Shown here: one piece after another, positions 51,887 through 60,859 of the stretch
Layout of the letters: each line of letters begins with the position of its first letter
How positions within the stretch are numbered: position 1 is the stretch's first letter
Assembly: GCF_036030735.1 (NCBI RefSeq)
Contig: NZ_CP107928.1
Coordinates: 4,402,001 to 4,466,000 of the forward strand
Reading direction: 5' to 3'
Source of the DNA: Streptomyces sp. NBC_00425
Lineage (GTDB): Bacteria; Actinomycetota; Actinomycetes; Streptomycetales; Streptomycetaceae
DNA: 64,000 nucleotides
Program-made: the position numbers and the translations under genes
The notes under the pieces: model-generated
The model's database searches: none
What the model saw: the letters and a program-made list of their open reading frames with translations, nothing else
Told to the model about the DNA's origin: nothing

Positions 51887-52875
51887 GAGGCGGCTCCGAA
51901 GGTGAGGGGGAGGTTGTCGATCAGCCGGGTCGTGCCGACCCGGGCGGCGACGGCGAGAACGGCCTCGCCGGTGAAGTCGTCCTCGATCTCGGTGAAGTCG
52001 GACGGGTCGACGAGCGCGAGGTAGTCCAGCCGCAGCGGGGGGTCGAGCCGCAGGGCCTCGTCCAGGATCTGACGGGCGGCCGCGCGGACCGCGGCGGGAT
52101 TGCCGGGGGTGGCCTTGGCGACCGCGTGCGCGTCGGCGGCCGCACGGGACTCGCCGATGGCGCTGAGCGCCTCGGCACGCGCGTGTGTGGCGGGCACCTC
52201 CCGCGCGCGGGCCCGCAGTGCTTCCTGCGCCGCGTGCCGGTCGCGGCCGGCGAAGAGGGCCTGGGAGAGGGCGAGCGCGGTGCGCCGCTCCCGCGCGGAC
52301 AGATAGCGGTTGCGGCTGGACAGCGCCAGCCCGTCCTCCTCGCGCACGGTCGGCACGGCGACGATCTGCACGCCGAAGTTCAGGTCGCGCGTCATCCGGC
52401 GGATCAGGGCGAGCTGCTGGGCGTCCTTCTGTCCGAAGAGGGCGGCGTCGGGCCGGGTGAGGTGCAGCAGCTTGGCGACGACGGTGAGCATGCCGTCGAA
52501 GTGCCCGGGCCGGGAGCCGCCCTCCAGTCGCTCGCCCATGGGGCCCGCGGAGATGCGGACCTGCGGCTCGCCGCCCGGGTAGACCTCGTCCACGGACGGG
52601 GCGAACACGACGTCCGCGCCGGCCCGCCCGGCGATCTCGAGGTCGGCGTCCAGGGTGCGCGGGTAGCGGTCGAGGTCCTCGCCCGCGCCGAACTGCAGCG
52701 GGTTGACGAAGACCGTGACGACGACCTCGCCGCCGGGCCCGGCGAGCTCGCGGGCGGTACGCACCAGGGTGGCGTGCCCCTCGTGCAGGGCGCCCATCGT
52801 CATCACGACGGCCCGGCGGCCGTCACGCGTGCGTGCGTGCAGCTCGTCGGCGGTGCGCAGCAGGGCGACGGTCAT
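51883..52875 (-). CDS. panC: pantothenate synthetase (pantoate-beta-alanine ligase)
   Basis: 330 residues. The HIGH-type motif is [39 protein letters not shown] follows, and the second ATP loop is [20 protein letters not shown]. It joins pantoate and beta-alanine, feeding CoaX at the other end of the same operon. Its ATG overlaps the stop of the Rossmann protein gene (ATGA). Slightly longer than typical (about 285) through an Ala-rich insert near residue 240. Confidence 0.96.
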   Translation of the reverse strand: MTVALLRTADELHARTRDGRRAVVMTMGALHEGHATLVRTARELAGPGGEVVVTVFVNPLQFGAGEDLDRYPRTLDADLEIAGRAGADVVFAPSVDEVYPGGEPQVRISAGPMGERLEGGSRPGHFDGMLTVVAKLLHLTRPDAALFGQKDAQQLALIRRMTRDLNFGVQIVAVPTVREEDGLALSSRNRYLSARERRTALALSQALFAGRDRHAAQEALRARAREVPATHARAEALSAIGESRAAADAHAVAKATPGNPAAVRAAARQILDEALRLDPPLRLDYLALVDPSDFTEIEDDFTGEAVLAVAARVGTTRLIDNLPLTFGAAS

Positions 52876-53837
52876 CCGGCATCTCCTTCGGCGCCGTGCG
52901 GGCCGGTGCCGCCGGGGTCGGACGGGGCGCCGTGCGGGTGGCCGGCGAGCACCCCGAGGAGGTCCTCGGCGAGTTCGGGCTTGAGGAGCCCGTGGGCGAG
53001 CGCGCGGTCGGCGGTCGCGCGGGCCATCGCCAGATAGCCGGCGACGGTCTGCGGGGCGTGCTCGCGCAGCTGCGCGACGTGCGCGGCGACCGTGCCCGCG
53101 TCCCCGCGTGCGACGGGGCCGGTGAGCGCGGCGTCGCCCGAGCGCAGCGCGTTGTCGAGAGCGGCGCCGAGGAGCGGGCCGAGCATCCGGTCGGGTGCTT
53201 CCACGCCGGCCGCGCGCAGCAGCTCCATGGACTGGGCGACCAGGGTGACCAGGTGGTTGGCGCCCAGGGCGAGGGCCGCGTGGTAGAGCGGGCGGCTCTC
53301 CTCGGCGATCCACTCCGGCTCGCCGCCCATCTCGATCACCAGGGCCTCCGCGGCCATCCGCAGGCCGTCGGGCGCGGTGACGCCGAAGGAGCAGCCGGCC
53401 AGGCGCTGAACGTCCACCGGGGTGCCCGTGAAGGTCATCGCGGGGTGCAGCGCGAGCGGCAGGGCGCCCGCGCGCAGGGCGGGGTCGAGGACCTTCGCGC
53501 CGTACCGTCCGGAGGTGTGCACGAGGAGCTGGCCGGGGCGCACGGCGCCGGTCTCGGCGAGGCCCTCCACCAGGCCGGGCAGGGCGTCGTCGGGGACCGT
53601 CAGCAGCACCAGGTCAGCGCGTCGCAGGACCTCGGCGGGCGGGACGAGCGGCACGTCGGGCAGCAGGAGCCCGGCTCGTCGCCTGGAGGCGTCGGAGACA
53701 CCCGAGACGGCGACCGGACGATGTCCGGCGAGCTGGAGGGACGCGGCCAGGGCGGGACCCACCCGGCCCGCGCCGACGACGCCGACGGCCAGCCGCGCGG
53801 GGCGGTCCCTCGGGTCTGGTTGTTGGGCTGTACTCAC
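52872..53837 (-). CDS. Rossmann-like protein of the DUF2520 family
   Basis: 321 residues from GTG 53837 ([20 protein letters not shown]). N-terminal NAD-type Rossmann fold ([42 protein letters not shown]) and a C-terminal helical domain ([20 protein letters not shown]) as in DUF2520 proteins related to 6-phosphogluconate/ketopantoate reductase-like enzymes. Position directly before panC makes a role as a ketopantoate-type reductase tempting, but this is inference. GGAAGG lies upstream; an ATG at 53891 is an alternative start. Confidence 0.83.
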   Translation of the reverse strand: MSTAQQPDPRDRPARLAVGVVGAGRVGPALAASLQLAGHRPVAVSGVSDASRRRAGLLLPDVPLVPPAEVLRRADLVLLTVPDDALPGLVEGLAETGAVRPGQLLVHTSGRYGAKVLDPALRAGALPLALHPAMTFTGTPVDVQRLAGCSFGVTAPDGLRMAAEALVIEMGGEPEWIAEESRPLYHAALALGANHLVTLVAQSMELLRAAGVEAPDRMLGPLLGAALDNALRSGDAALTGPVARGDAGTVAAHVAQLREHAPQTVAGYLAMARATADRALAHGLLKPELAEDLLGVLAGHPHGAPSDPGGTGPHGAEGDAG

Positions 53838-54119
53838 GCGACGCGGCCTTCCGTTCCAGTCCGCTCGGGGTACCGGACGATTTCTCGTCATGTTAACGCG
53901 ATCCGTTCGAGGGGCGTCCGGTCGTCCACAGGCTGTGGGCTTTCCCACCCGGTTCCCGACATCGGACGGGACGGGCGGGAAATCTGGGGCACGAGTGGGT
54001 CGGGCGGCGCTCCGGGGCCCACGAGGGATTCCTGGGCGGGGGCCGCCGGGACAGCCGCCGGGAGAGCCGCCGGGATATGCGCGTGCTCACGCGCGGGGCG
54101 GCACGGCATCATCCGGAGC

Positions 54120-55316
54120 ATGGCATACACGACGGACCAGGGCGACGAGAAGACGGCACAGCAGCGCCTCCGCGAGCGGCGGGCGGTCGCTCACCGGGAG
54201 GCGGAGCGCGTCCTGTCGCGCGCGGGATTCCGCGCAACGCTTCGCGACCGGCTCGCGTACCTCCACGAGCACGCACCCGACGTCCACGACCTGGACGAGT
54301 CCGGTGACATGTACGGCAACGGGGTCGTGGGAGCCCTGGAGGAGCGGGTCGCCGGCCTGCTCGGCACGGAGGCCGCCGCGTTCTTCCCGACCGGCACGAT
54401 GGCCCAGCAGATCGCGCTGCGCTGCTGGGCGGGCCGCACCGGCAACCCGACGGTCGCGCTGCACGCGCTGAGTCATCCCGAGAGGTGGGAGCGGGGCGCG
54501 TTCAGCGCCGTCAGCGGGCTGCGCACCGTCCGGGTGACGGGGGAGCCCCGGCTGCCCACGGCGGAGGAGGTGCGCGGCTTCGAGGAGCCCTTCGGCGCGT
54601 TGATGCTGGAGCTGCCTCTGCGGGAGGCCGGTTATGTGCTGCCTTCCTGGGAGGAGCTGACCGAGACCGTGGCGGCGGCGCGCGAGCGCGACGCCGTGGT
54701 CCACTTCGACGGCGCGCGGCTGTGGGAGACGACCCGGCGTTTCGGGCGTCCTCTGCACGAGATCGCCGACCTGGCGGACAGCGTCTACGTGTCGTTCTAC
54801 AAGTCCCTCGACGGCTTCGGCGGAGCCGCGCTCGCCGGCCCGCGGTCGCTGGTGGAGGAGGCGAAGACCTGGCGGCACCGGTACGGCGGCACGATATTCC
54901 AGCAGTTCCCCACCGCGTTGTCGGCGCTCATCGGCCTGGAGCGCGAACTGCCCAGGCTGCCCGAGTACGTGGACCACGCGCGCGTGGTGGCCGGCGCGCT
55001 GCGCGAGGGTCTCGCCGCGACGGACGTGCCGTGGGCGCGCGTGTTCCCGGAGCCGCCGCACACCCACGAGTTCCAGGTCTGGCTGCCCTACGAGGCCGAC
55101 GTCCTCGCCGAAGCGGCGGCGCTCCAGGCCGAGGAGACGGGGACGATGCTCTTCGCGGGCGCCTGGGAACGGGGCGGACCGGGGCTCTCCGTCACCGAGG
55201 TCGGCGTCCGCTCCGAGGGCCTGACATGGACGGCGGACGACGTGAGGGCGGCGGTCGCGGACTTCGCCACACGGATCCCCCGGACGGCCCGGGCCGCCGA
55301 CGAGGTCGACGGGTAG
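54120..55316 (+). CDS. threonine aldolase family PLP enzyme
   Basis: 398 residues from ATG 54120, GGAG five bases ahead. PLP fold type I: VVGALEERVAGLLGTEAAAFF, LMLELPLREAGYVLPSWEEL, HFDGARLWETTRRFGRPLHE and the Schiff-base Lys in VYVSFYKSLDGFGGAALAG. This is the beta-eliminating lyase/low-specificity threonine aldolase group, but with an extra N-terminal 45-residue helical arm. Substrate (L-threonine, allo-threonine or another beta-hydroxy amino acid) is not settled by sequence. Confidence 0.88.
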   Translation: MAYTTDQGDEKTAQQRLRERRAVAHREAERVLSRAGFRATLRDRLAYLHEHAPDVHDLDESGDMYGNGVVGALEERVAGLLGTEAAAFFPTGTMAQQIALRCWAGRTGNPTVALHALSHPERWERGAFSAVSGLRTVRVTGEPRLPTAEEVRGFEEPFGALMLELPLREAGYVLPSWEELTETVAAARERDAVVHFDGARLWETTRRFGRPLHEIADLADSVYVSFYKSLDGFGGAALAGPRSLVEEAKTWRHRYGGTIFQQFPTALSALIGLERELPRLPEYVDHARVVAGALREGLAATDVPWARVFPEPPHTHEFQVWLPYEADVLAEAAALQAEETGTMLFAGAWERGGPGLSVTEVGVRSEGLTWTADDVRAAVADFATRIPRTARAADEVDG

Positions 55317-55400
55317 GCGGGGAGGCGAGCGGGGAACGGGCGCCTGGCCCGCACGGGGTCCGTGCCCGGGCGGGCGGGGCACGGGCAGCAGACCTGCCCA

Positions 55401-55480
55401 GGCACCCCGGCACCCCGGCACCCCGGCACCCCGGCACCCTGGCGGCCCGGCGGCCCGGCGGCCCGGCGGCCCGGCGGCCC
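55401..55480. repeat. two adjacent 8-bp microsatellites
   Basis: Five copies of GGCACCCC (55401-55440) run directly into five copies of GGCGGCCC (55441-55480), with degenerate copies after. It lies in the 237-base gap between the threonine aldolase-like gene and the ArsR-type gene, close to the latter's promoter. No gene in this gap. Confidence 0.9.
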
Positions 55481-55553
55481 GGTGCCCCGGCGGCCGGTCG
55501 AGCGGGGACGTCGCCCGGGCCGGGTTGTCAGTGCCGGAGTGCACCATGAGGGC

Positions 55554-56660
55554 ATGAGCCTGCGCATCGACGTCGCCGGGCTGCGGCCGGAGAGGGTCTC
55601 CGTCGCGCCCTCGCCCCTGGCCGAGCTCGGCATGGCGCTGCACGCGCTGGCCGAGCCGGGGCACCATCCCGGCCTGCAGGGCTGGGTCACCGCGGTCACC
55701 GCCGGGCTCGACCCGCATCTGGCCGACCGGATGTGCGAGGCGGACTTCCTGTGGCGGACGACGTTCTCGGACCTCTTCCTGCCCTGTGCGGGCGTCCCGG
55801 GCAGAACCACCCTCCCCGGCGCGACGCTGGCCGACGAACTCGACCTCCTGGACAAGCTGACGGACGAACAGTTCGTCGACTGCGCGCTGGAATTCATCTG
55901 CGCGCCCGGATACGACCTGCCGGGCGCCGGCGTCCTCCGCCACCCGGAGCTGCGCCGACGCGCCTTCGACCTGGCCGCCACCCGCGGCCCGCGACAGGTG
56001 CGGTTCACGCGGCGGCTGCTCGACGACCCGCCACGCGTGCGTGGCTGGCTGCGCCAGTTCCTTCGGGACTGCGACGAGGCGTTCTTCTCCGACGTCTGGG
56101 CGCGGGTGCGGCTCCCCCTCGCCGCCGACGCCCGTCTGAAGACGGACCTCCTGCGCCGCAGGGGGCTGGCGGAGACGCTCACCGCCGTGTCCTCGGCCGT
56201 GACGCTCGACGAGGAGGCCGCGCGGATCACCGTCGACAAACTGGTCGTGGGCCACAGCACGACGGGGGACGGCGGCCTGCTGCTGGTGCCCACGAGCCTC
56301 GGCTGGCCGCACCTGATGGTGCTGCACCGGTACGGCTGGCAGCCGGTGCTGCACTACCCGGTCGGCTCGCCGGAGCCGGCCGCACCGCCGTCGGTGGAGC
56401 AGCTGGCGCTGCGGATGACCGCGCTGTCCCATCCCGTCCGGATGCGCATCTGCCGGATGCTGGCCCGCAGCGCGTACACCACGACGGAACTGGCCCAGGT
56501 CCACGGTGTGTCGGCGCCCGAGATATCCCGGCACCTCACGCTGCTGAAGAAGGCGGGCCTGGTCACCACGCGCCGACGCGGCCGGTACCTGCTGCACCAG
56601 CTCGACGTCACGGTGGTGGCCCGGCTGGGCAGCGACTTCCTGGAGGGGATACTCCGCTAG
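55554..56660 (+). CDS. DUF5937 + ArsR-type winged-helix regulator
   Basis: 368 residues. The N-terminal 270 residues form the DUF5937-like domain (RVSVAPSPLAELGMALHALA, RTTFSDLFLPCAGVPG, GLLLVPTSLGWPHLMVLHRYGW), and the C-terminal 90 residues hold an ArsR HTH: LALRMTALSHPVRMRICRML, TTTELAQVHGVSAPEISRHL and LKKAGLVTTRRRGRYLLHQL. No Cys metal site is seen in the HTH. The architecture is frequent in Streptomyces; inducer and targets are unknown. Confidence 0.88.
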   Translation: MSLRIDVAGLRPERVSVAPSPLAELGMALHALAEPGHHPGLQGWVTAVTAGLDPHLADRMCEADFLWRTTFSDLFLPCAGVPGRTTLPGATLADELDLLDKLTDEQFVDCALEFICAPGYDLPGAGVLRHPELRRRAFDLAATRGPRQVRFTRRLLDDPPRVRGWLRQFLRDCDEAFFSDVWARVRLPLAADARLKTDLLRRRGLAETLTAVSSAVTLDEEAARITVDKLVVGHSTTGDGGLLLVPTSLGWPHLMVLHRYGWQPVLHYPVGSPEPAAPPSVEQLALRMTALSHPVRMRICRMLARSAYTTTELAQVHGVSAPEISRHLTLLKKAGLVTTRRRGRYLLHQLDVTVVARLGSDFLEGILR

Positions 56661-56676
56661 GCGGGCCGCCCGCGCT

Positions 56677-57309
56677 TCAGTCGAACCGGATGTGTCTCAG
56701 CCCCACGCCGGCCTGCCGCAGCCGTGTCCGCAGCGCGCCCCCGGTGTGGGGCCGGAGCGTCAGACCGGCGAGGACGGCGATGCGGTCGGCCGTCTTCGGC
56801 ACGGTCGCGTGGTCCGTCCACAGGTGCTCGGCGAACTCCGGCTCGCGCAGGTGTTCCAGGCAGTGGTCGAGCCGTCTGACGGCCCAGGTCTCCCGGCGCA
56901 GCCCCGCGTTCCGGCCCACGGCGAACCCGAGGAGGTGTCCCGGGCCGCGCTCGCGCAGCCGCCGCAGGACCGTCTCCCGTTCGGCGAGGAGCGTGAAGTG
57001 ACGTACGTCGTGACCGAGTTCGCGCAGCCTGCCGACGGTCTCGGCGAAGTACACCGGGTCGGTGACGGTCATCGGGACGACGACCACGCCGTCGTGCTTT
57101 TGGAGCGCCAGGTCGAGGACCTCGACGACGCCCTGCCGCCAGGACGCCAGGTCCTGGAAGTCACCGCGCAGATCCGGCGGCAGCATGCGGCGCAGGCCGA
57201 ACCCGGCGTGCTCGGGGTCGCACACCACGCTGCCGGGCAGACGGCGCCGGATCTCGTAGGCGGTCTGCGTCTTGCCGCCGCCGAAGGGACCGTTGATCCA
57301 CAGGAGCAT
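56677..57309 (-). CDS. TmrB-like P-loop NTPase
   Basis: 210 residues. MLLWINGPFGGGKTQTAYEI contains the Walker A loop GPFGGGKT; HFTLLAERETVLRRLRERGP and DHCLEHLREPEFAEHLWTDH follow, as in tunicamycin-resistance protein TmrB and relatives (AAA/kinase-like). TmrB in Bacillus binds tunicamycin with ATP; whether this homologue gives resistance is unknown. It converges on the ArsR-type gene 16 bases away. Confidence 0.85.
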   Translation of the reverse strand: MLLWINGPFGGGKTQTAYEIRRRLPGSVVCDPEHAGFGLRRMLPPDLRGDFQDLASWRQGVVEVLDLALQKHDGVVVVPMTVTDPVYFAETVGRLRELGHDVRHFTLLAERETVLRRLRERGPGHLLGFAVGRNAGLRRETWAVRRLDHCLEHLREPEFAEHLWTDHATVPKTADRIAVLAGLTLRPHTGGALRTRLRQAGVGLRHIRFD

Positions 57310-57368
57310 GCGCAGACCCTAGTACGGACCCCCGCCCCGGGGCGGAGCGCGGCCCGGCGCGACACCCC

Positions 57369-58037
57369 TCAGTGGCCGCCGGCGCGGACGAGACCCGTTT
57401 CATAGGCCAGCACCACCACCTGGACGCGGTCGCGCAGGCCGAGCTTGGTGAGGATGCGTCCCACATGGGTCTTGACGGTCGCTTCGGAGAGCACCAGCCG
57501 GGCAGCGATCTCCCCGTTGGACAGACCCTGGGCGACCAGCACCATCACCTCGCGCTCGCGTTCCGTGAGCCGTTCCAGCTCCTTGTGGCGGGGTTCGCCT
57601 CCCGTGGCGGGCAGCATCGGCGCGAAACGGTCCAGGAGACGGCGGGTGGTGGAGGGCGCGACCACCGCGTCACCGCTGTGCACGGAGCGGATCGCGGCGA
57701 GCAGCTCGCTGGGCGGGACGTCCTTCAGCATGAAGCCGGAGGCGCCTGCCTTCAGCCCCGAGAACGCGTACTCGTCGAGGTCGAAGGTGGTCAGGATCAG
57801 CACCTTCGGCGGGTCTGGCTCCTCGCAGATGCGCCGGGTGGCCTCCACGCCGTCCAGCTTCGGCATCCGGACGTCCATCAGAACGACGTCCACCTCCGTC
57901 GAACGCACCACCTGGAGGGCCTCGACGCCGTCGCCCGCCTCCGCCACGACCTCCATGTCCGGCTGGGCGGCGAGCACCATCCGGAACCCGGTGCGCAGCA
58001 GCATCTGGTCGTCGACCAGCATCACGCGGATCGTCAT
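57369..58037 (-). CDS. NarL/FixJ-family response regulator
   Basis: 222 residues. Receiver with acidic pair VDDQ, phospho-acceptor Asp55 in VVLMDVRMP, Thr in ILTTFDLDEY and Lys in MLKDVPPSEL. LuxR-type HTH ERLTEREREVMVLVAQGLSN and GEIAARLVLSEATVKTHVGR. It pairs with the histidine kinase gene 110 bases upstream on the same strand. ATG 58037 follows AGAGGACTC. Confidence 0.95.
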   Translation of the reverse strand: MTIRVMLVDDQMLLRTGFRMVLAAQPDMEVVAEAGDGVEALQVVRSTEVDVVLMDVRMPKLDGVEATRRICEEPDPPKVLILTTFDLDEYAFSGLKAGASGFMLKDVPPSELLAAIRSVHSGDAVVAPSTTRRLLDRFAPMLPATGGEPRHKELERLTEREREVMVLVAQGLSNGEIAARLVLSEATVKTHVGRILTKLGLRDRVQVVVLAYETGLVRAGGH

Positions 58038-58147
58038 CGAGTCCTCTTCCGTACTTGGGTCGGGGGAGCGTGGGGAGAGCGGGTGGGGTGGGTCGGGCGG
58101 GCGGTTCACGGGGCGTGACAGGTGTCAACGAGGGGCGTGCGTCAGCG

Positions 58148-59353
58148 TCAATGCGCCGGTTTGAGCGGGAGCAGGGCGCTGATCCGGAATCCTCCGCCCG
58201 GTCGCGGGCCCGCGTCCAGGGTGCCGCCGACCATGCCGACCCGTTCGCGCATGCCGATCAGTCCGTGCCCGGCGCCGTCGGCCCCGCCCTCCTCGTACAG
58301 CTCGTGCGGGGCGCCCTTGCCGTCGTCCTCCACGAGCAGCCCGAGACCGTCGTCGAAGTAGACCAGGCGGACGCTCGCACCCGTGTTCGGCCCGCCGTGC
58401 TTGCGCGTGTTGGTCAGCGCCTCCTGCACGATGCGGTACGCCGTCAGCTCCACGCCGCTGGGCAGCGGCCGGGCCGTGCCCTCGACCTTGAAGTCCACGG
58501 GCAGGCCCGAGCCGCGGCACTGCTCGACCAGGTCCTCGATCTGCTCGACGTCGGGCTGCGGCACGTACTCGCCGCCCTCCTGGTGCTCGCCGGTGCGCAG
58601 CACGCCCAGCAGCCGGCGCATCTCGGCGAGGGCCTGGCGGCCGGTGGAGGAGATCGTCTCCAGGGCCGTCTTCGCCTGGTCGGGCGCGGCGTCCAGGACG
58701 TATGCGGCGCCGTCGGCCTGCACCACCATCACCGACACGTTGTGCGCGACGACGTCGTGCAGCTCGCGGGCGATGCGGGCGCGCTCGGCGGCGACGGCGA
58801 CCTTCGCCTGCGCCTCGCGCTCCTTCTCCAGACGGGCCGCGCGTTCCTCCAGCTGGGCGAAGTACGCGCGGCGGGTGCGCATGGAGTCGCCGAGCACCCA
58901 GGCGAACGCGAACGGCACCGTCAGGAAGACCACGGTCGCAGCGTTGCCCGGCACGCCCGAGTTCTCGTTCGGCCAGCGCAGCTGGGCGAGGGTGGCCGCG
59001 CTCAGACCCATCACGAGCGCCAGCCTGGACGCCCAGCGCGCGCCGTTGGCCGCGACCGTGTAGACGATCACCAGCAGGGCGAAGTCGGCGGCCGTCGTCG
59101 AGACGTCCAGCGCCAGCTGCGCCACCCCCAGGGCGGCGGCCAGCAGCAGCATCTTCTCGGGCAGCCGCCTACGCAGCGCGATGACCAGGCAGAGCAGAAG
59201 CACGACGGGCACGTACAGCGCCATGGAGTCGGTGCCCCCGCGCTGGTTCCGGCCGGTGGTTCCGGCCACGACAGAGATCCCGAACAGGACGAGGGCCCAG
59301 AAGCCGTCGACCCCGGTCGGGTTTCTGCGGAGGAAGTCATAGAAGCGCTGCAC
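58148..59353 (-). CDS. sensor histidine kinase, NarL-partner (HisKA_3) type
   Basis: 401 residues from GTG 59353. About five membrane segments in the first 155 residues with little outside, a coiled coil (AYFAQLEERAARLEKEREAQ), the HisKA_3 box RIARELHDVVAHNVSVMVVQ (His199), and ATPase boxes QEALTNTRKHGG, DDGKGAP and GHGLIGMRERVGMVGG. Such kinases sense membrane-associated signals. First gene of the two-component operon. Confidence 0.95.
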   Translation of the reverse strand: MQRFYDFLRRNPTGVDGFWALVLFGISVVAGTTGRNQRGGTDSMALYVPVVLLLCLVIALRRRLPEKMLLLAAALGVAQLALDVSTTAADFALLVIVYTVAANGARWASRLALVMGLSAATLAQLRWPNENSGVPGNAATVVFLTVPFAFAWVLGDSMRTRRAYFAQLEERAARLEKEREAQAKVAVAAERARIARELHDVVAHNVSVMVVQADGAAYVLDAAPDQAKTALETISSTGRQALAEMRRLLGVLRTGEHQEGGEYVPQPDVEQIEDLVEQCRGSGLPVDFKVEGTARPLPSGVELTAYRIVQEALTNTRKHGGPNTGASVRLVYFDDGLGLLVEDDGKGAPHELYEEGGADGAGHGLIGMRERVGMVGGTLDAGPRPGGGFRISALLPLKPAH

Positions 59354-59507
59354 GTAACCCAGCGTAGGGAAGCCCGATGCGTGCGGGGGTCAACCGGAGG
59401 GCCGATCCGGTACGGGCGCGTGTACTCCGCAAGGTGGATGCCGTGATCACCTGTACGGCTGGTCCACCCGCCTAGTCTGTCGGGGTGGACGAGGTCTGGC
59501 GGACGAG

Positions 59508-60764
59508 GTGACGGGCTCGGGCGAGGCGACCGGCTCGGGCGGGTGGCGCGGCTGGCGCGCGGCGACGCAGGCCGCGCTGTACGGAGCGAGCGGCGAGGGC
59601 ACGACGGCCACGCCAGGGGTGACGGGCGCGGCGAACGTGGCGGGCGTGACAGGCGTGACGCGTCCGACGGGCGCGACGGGCGCTACAGGTGCCACGGGCG
59701 GGACGGGCTCGGGCGGCTCCGCGCAGGGCTTCTATCGGCGGCCCGAAGGTCCCGCCGGGCACTTCCGCACGTCCGTGCACGCCTCGCCGCTCTTCGCCGA
59801 GGCCGTGGCCCGGCTCCTGTGCCGGGTGGACGAGGCGCTTGGCCGGCCCGAGTCGCTCGACTTCGTCGACATGGCCGCCGGCCGGGGCGAACTGGTGGCC
59901 GCGGTGCTGGCGGCGCTCCCCGCCGGAGTGCTTTCCCGCACGCGCGCGTACGCCGTCGAGATCGCCGACCGCCCCGAGGGGCTCGCTCACCGGATCGAGT
60001 GGCTCCGCGAGCCGCCGTCGGCCGTCACCGGGCTGCTGTTCGCCAACGAGTGGCTGGACAACGTCCCGGTCGAGGTCGCGGAGGTCGACTCCGCCGGGGT
60101 GGCGCGGCTGGTCCTCGTCCGGCAGGACGGGACCGAGCGACTCGGGGAGCCGGTGTCGGGGGCCGACGCGGACTGGCTGGGGCGCTGGTGGCCGCCGGGG
60201 GGCGAGGAGGGGCTGCGGGCCGAGATCGGGCTGCCCAGGGACCTGGCGTGGGCGTCGGCCGTGGCGTGCGTCGGACGGGGGCTCGCGGTGGCGGTGGACT
60301 ACGCGCACACCGCGGACGCGCGCCCCCCGTACGGGACTCTCACCGGGTTCCGGGACGGACGTGAGACGGCTCCCGTCCCGGACGGGTCCTGCGACATCAC
60401 GGCCCACGTGGCGCTGGACGCCTGCGCGGAGGCGGGGGCGCGGACCGCGGCGCTGACGCACGCCCCGCACCCCCTGCCCGGCTCTCCCGGGCACTCCGCC
60501 ACCGGCACGCACTCCGGCTCCCGCACGATCACGGGCCTGGGCACGCGCCCCGGCGCACGCCTGCTCACCCAACGGGCTGCACTGCGCGCCCTGGGGCTCA
60601 CGGGTACGCGCCCCCCGCTCGCACTCGCCTCCACGGACCCCGCCGCATATGTGCGCGCCCTCGTGAACGCCGGAGCGGCCGGCGAACTCACCGCGCCGGG
60701 CGGGCTGGGCGACTTCGGCTGGCTGGTCCAGCCGGTCGGCATCCCGGACCCGCTGGCCCCCTGA
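59508..60764 (+). CDS. MidA/NDUFAF7-type SAM-dependent methyltransferase (DUF185)
   Basis: 418 residues from a GTG start (59508). The family pattern [20 protein letters not shown] followed by [11 protein letters not shown] is at 75-105, SAM motif [21 protein letters not shown] is at 118-137, and the diagnostic [11 protein letters not shown] (NE-x-x-D-x-x-P) is at 180-190. Human NDUFAF7 methylates an arginine of the complex I subunit NDUFS2, the NuoD homologue; here the gene converges on a nuoD homologue. Residues 30-70 are a collagen-like Gly-x-Thr run ([19 protein letters not shown]), unusual. A start downstream of that run cannot be excluded. Confidence 0.85.
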   Translation: MTGSGEATGSGGWRGWRAATQAALYGASGEGTTATPGVTGAANVAGVTGVTRPTGATGATGATGGTGSGGSAQGFYRRPEGPAGHFRTSVHASPLFAEAVARLLCRVDEALGRPESLDFVDMAAGRGELVAAVLAALPAGVLSRTRAYAVEIADRPEGLAHRIEWLREPPSAVTGLLFANEWLDNVPVEVAEVDSAGVARLVLVRQDGTERLGEPVSGADADWLGRWWPPGGEEGLRAEIGLPRDLAWASAVACVGRGLAVAVDYAHTADARPPYGTLTGFRDGRETAPVPDGSCDITAHVALDACAEAGARTAALTHAPHPLPGSPGHSATGTHSGSRTITGLGTRPGARLLTQRAALRALGLTGTRPPLALASTDPAAYVRALVNAGAAGELTAPGGLGDFGWLVQPVGIPDPLAP

Positions 60765-60859
60765 GCGACCGTCTCCGGTGCTGCCGCCCCCTGAGCGACC
60801 GCCGTCCGGCCGGCCGGCCGTCGCCACGCACGCGCGCCACCCGGCAGCCCTGCGGCCGA
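60765..60859. other. gap between convergent methyltransferase and nuoD genes
   Basis: Contains the 15-base CCCCCTGAGCGACCG twice (the first copy includes the methyltransferase stop codon) and a GGCCGGCCGGCC run, which may form a terminator. Nothing else seen. Confidence 0.5.

Noticed and set aside
52833..54119. Open frame extending the threonine aldolase-like gene far upstream
   Set aside because: The upstream part is antisense to the DUF2520 gene and has shadow composition; the ATG at 54120 has a ribosome site.
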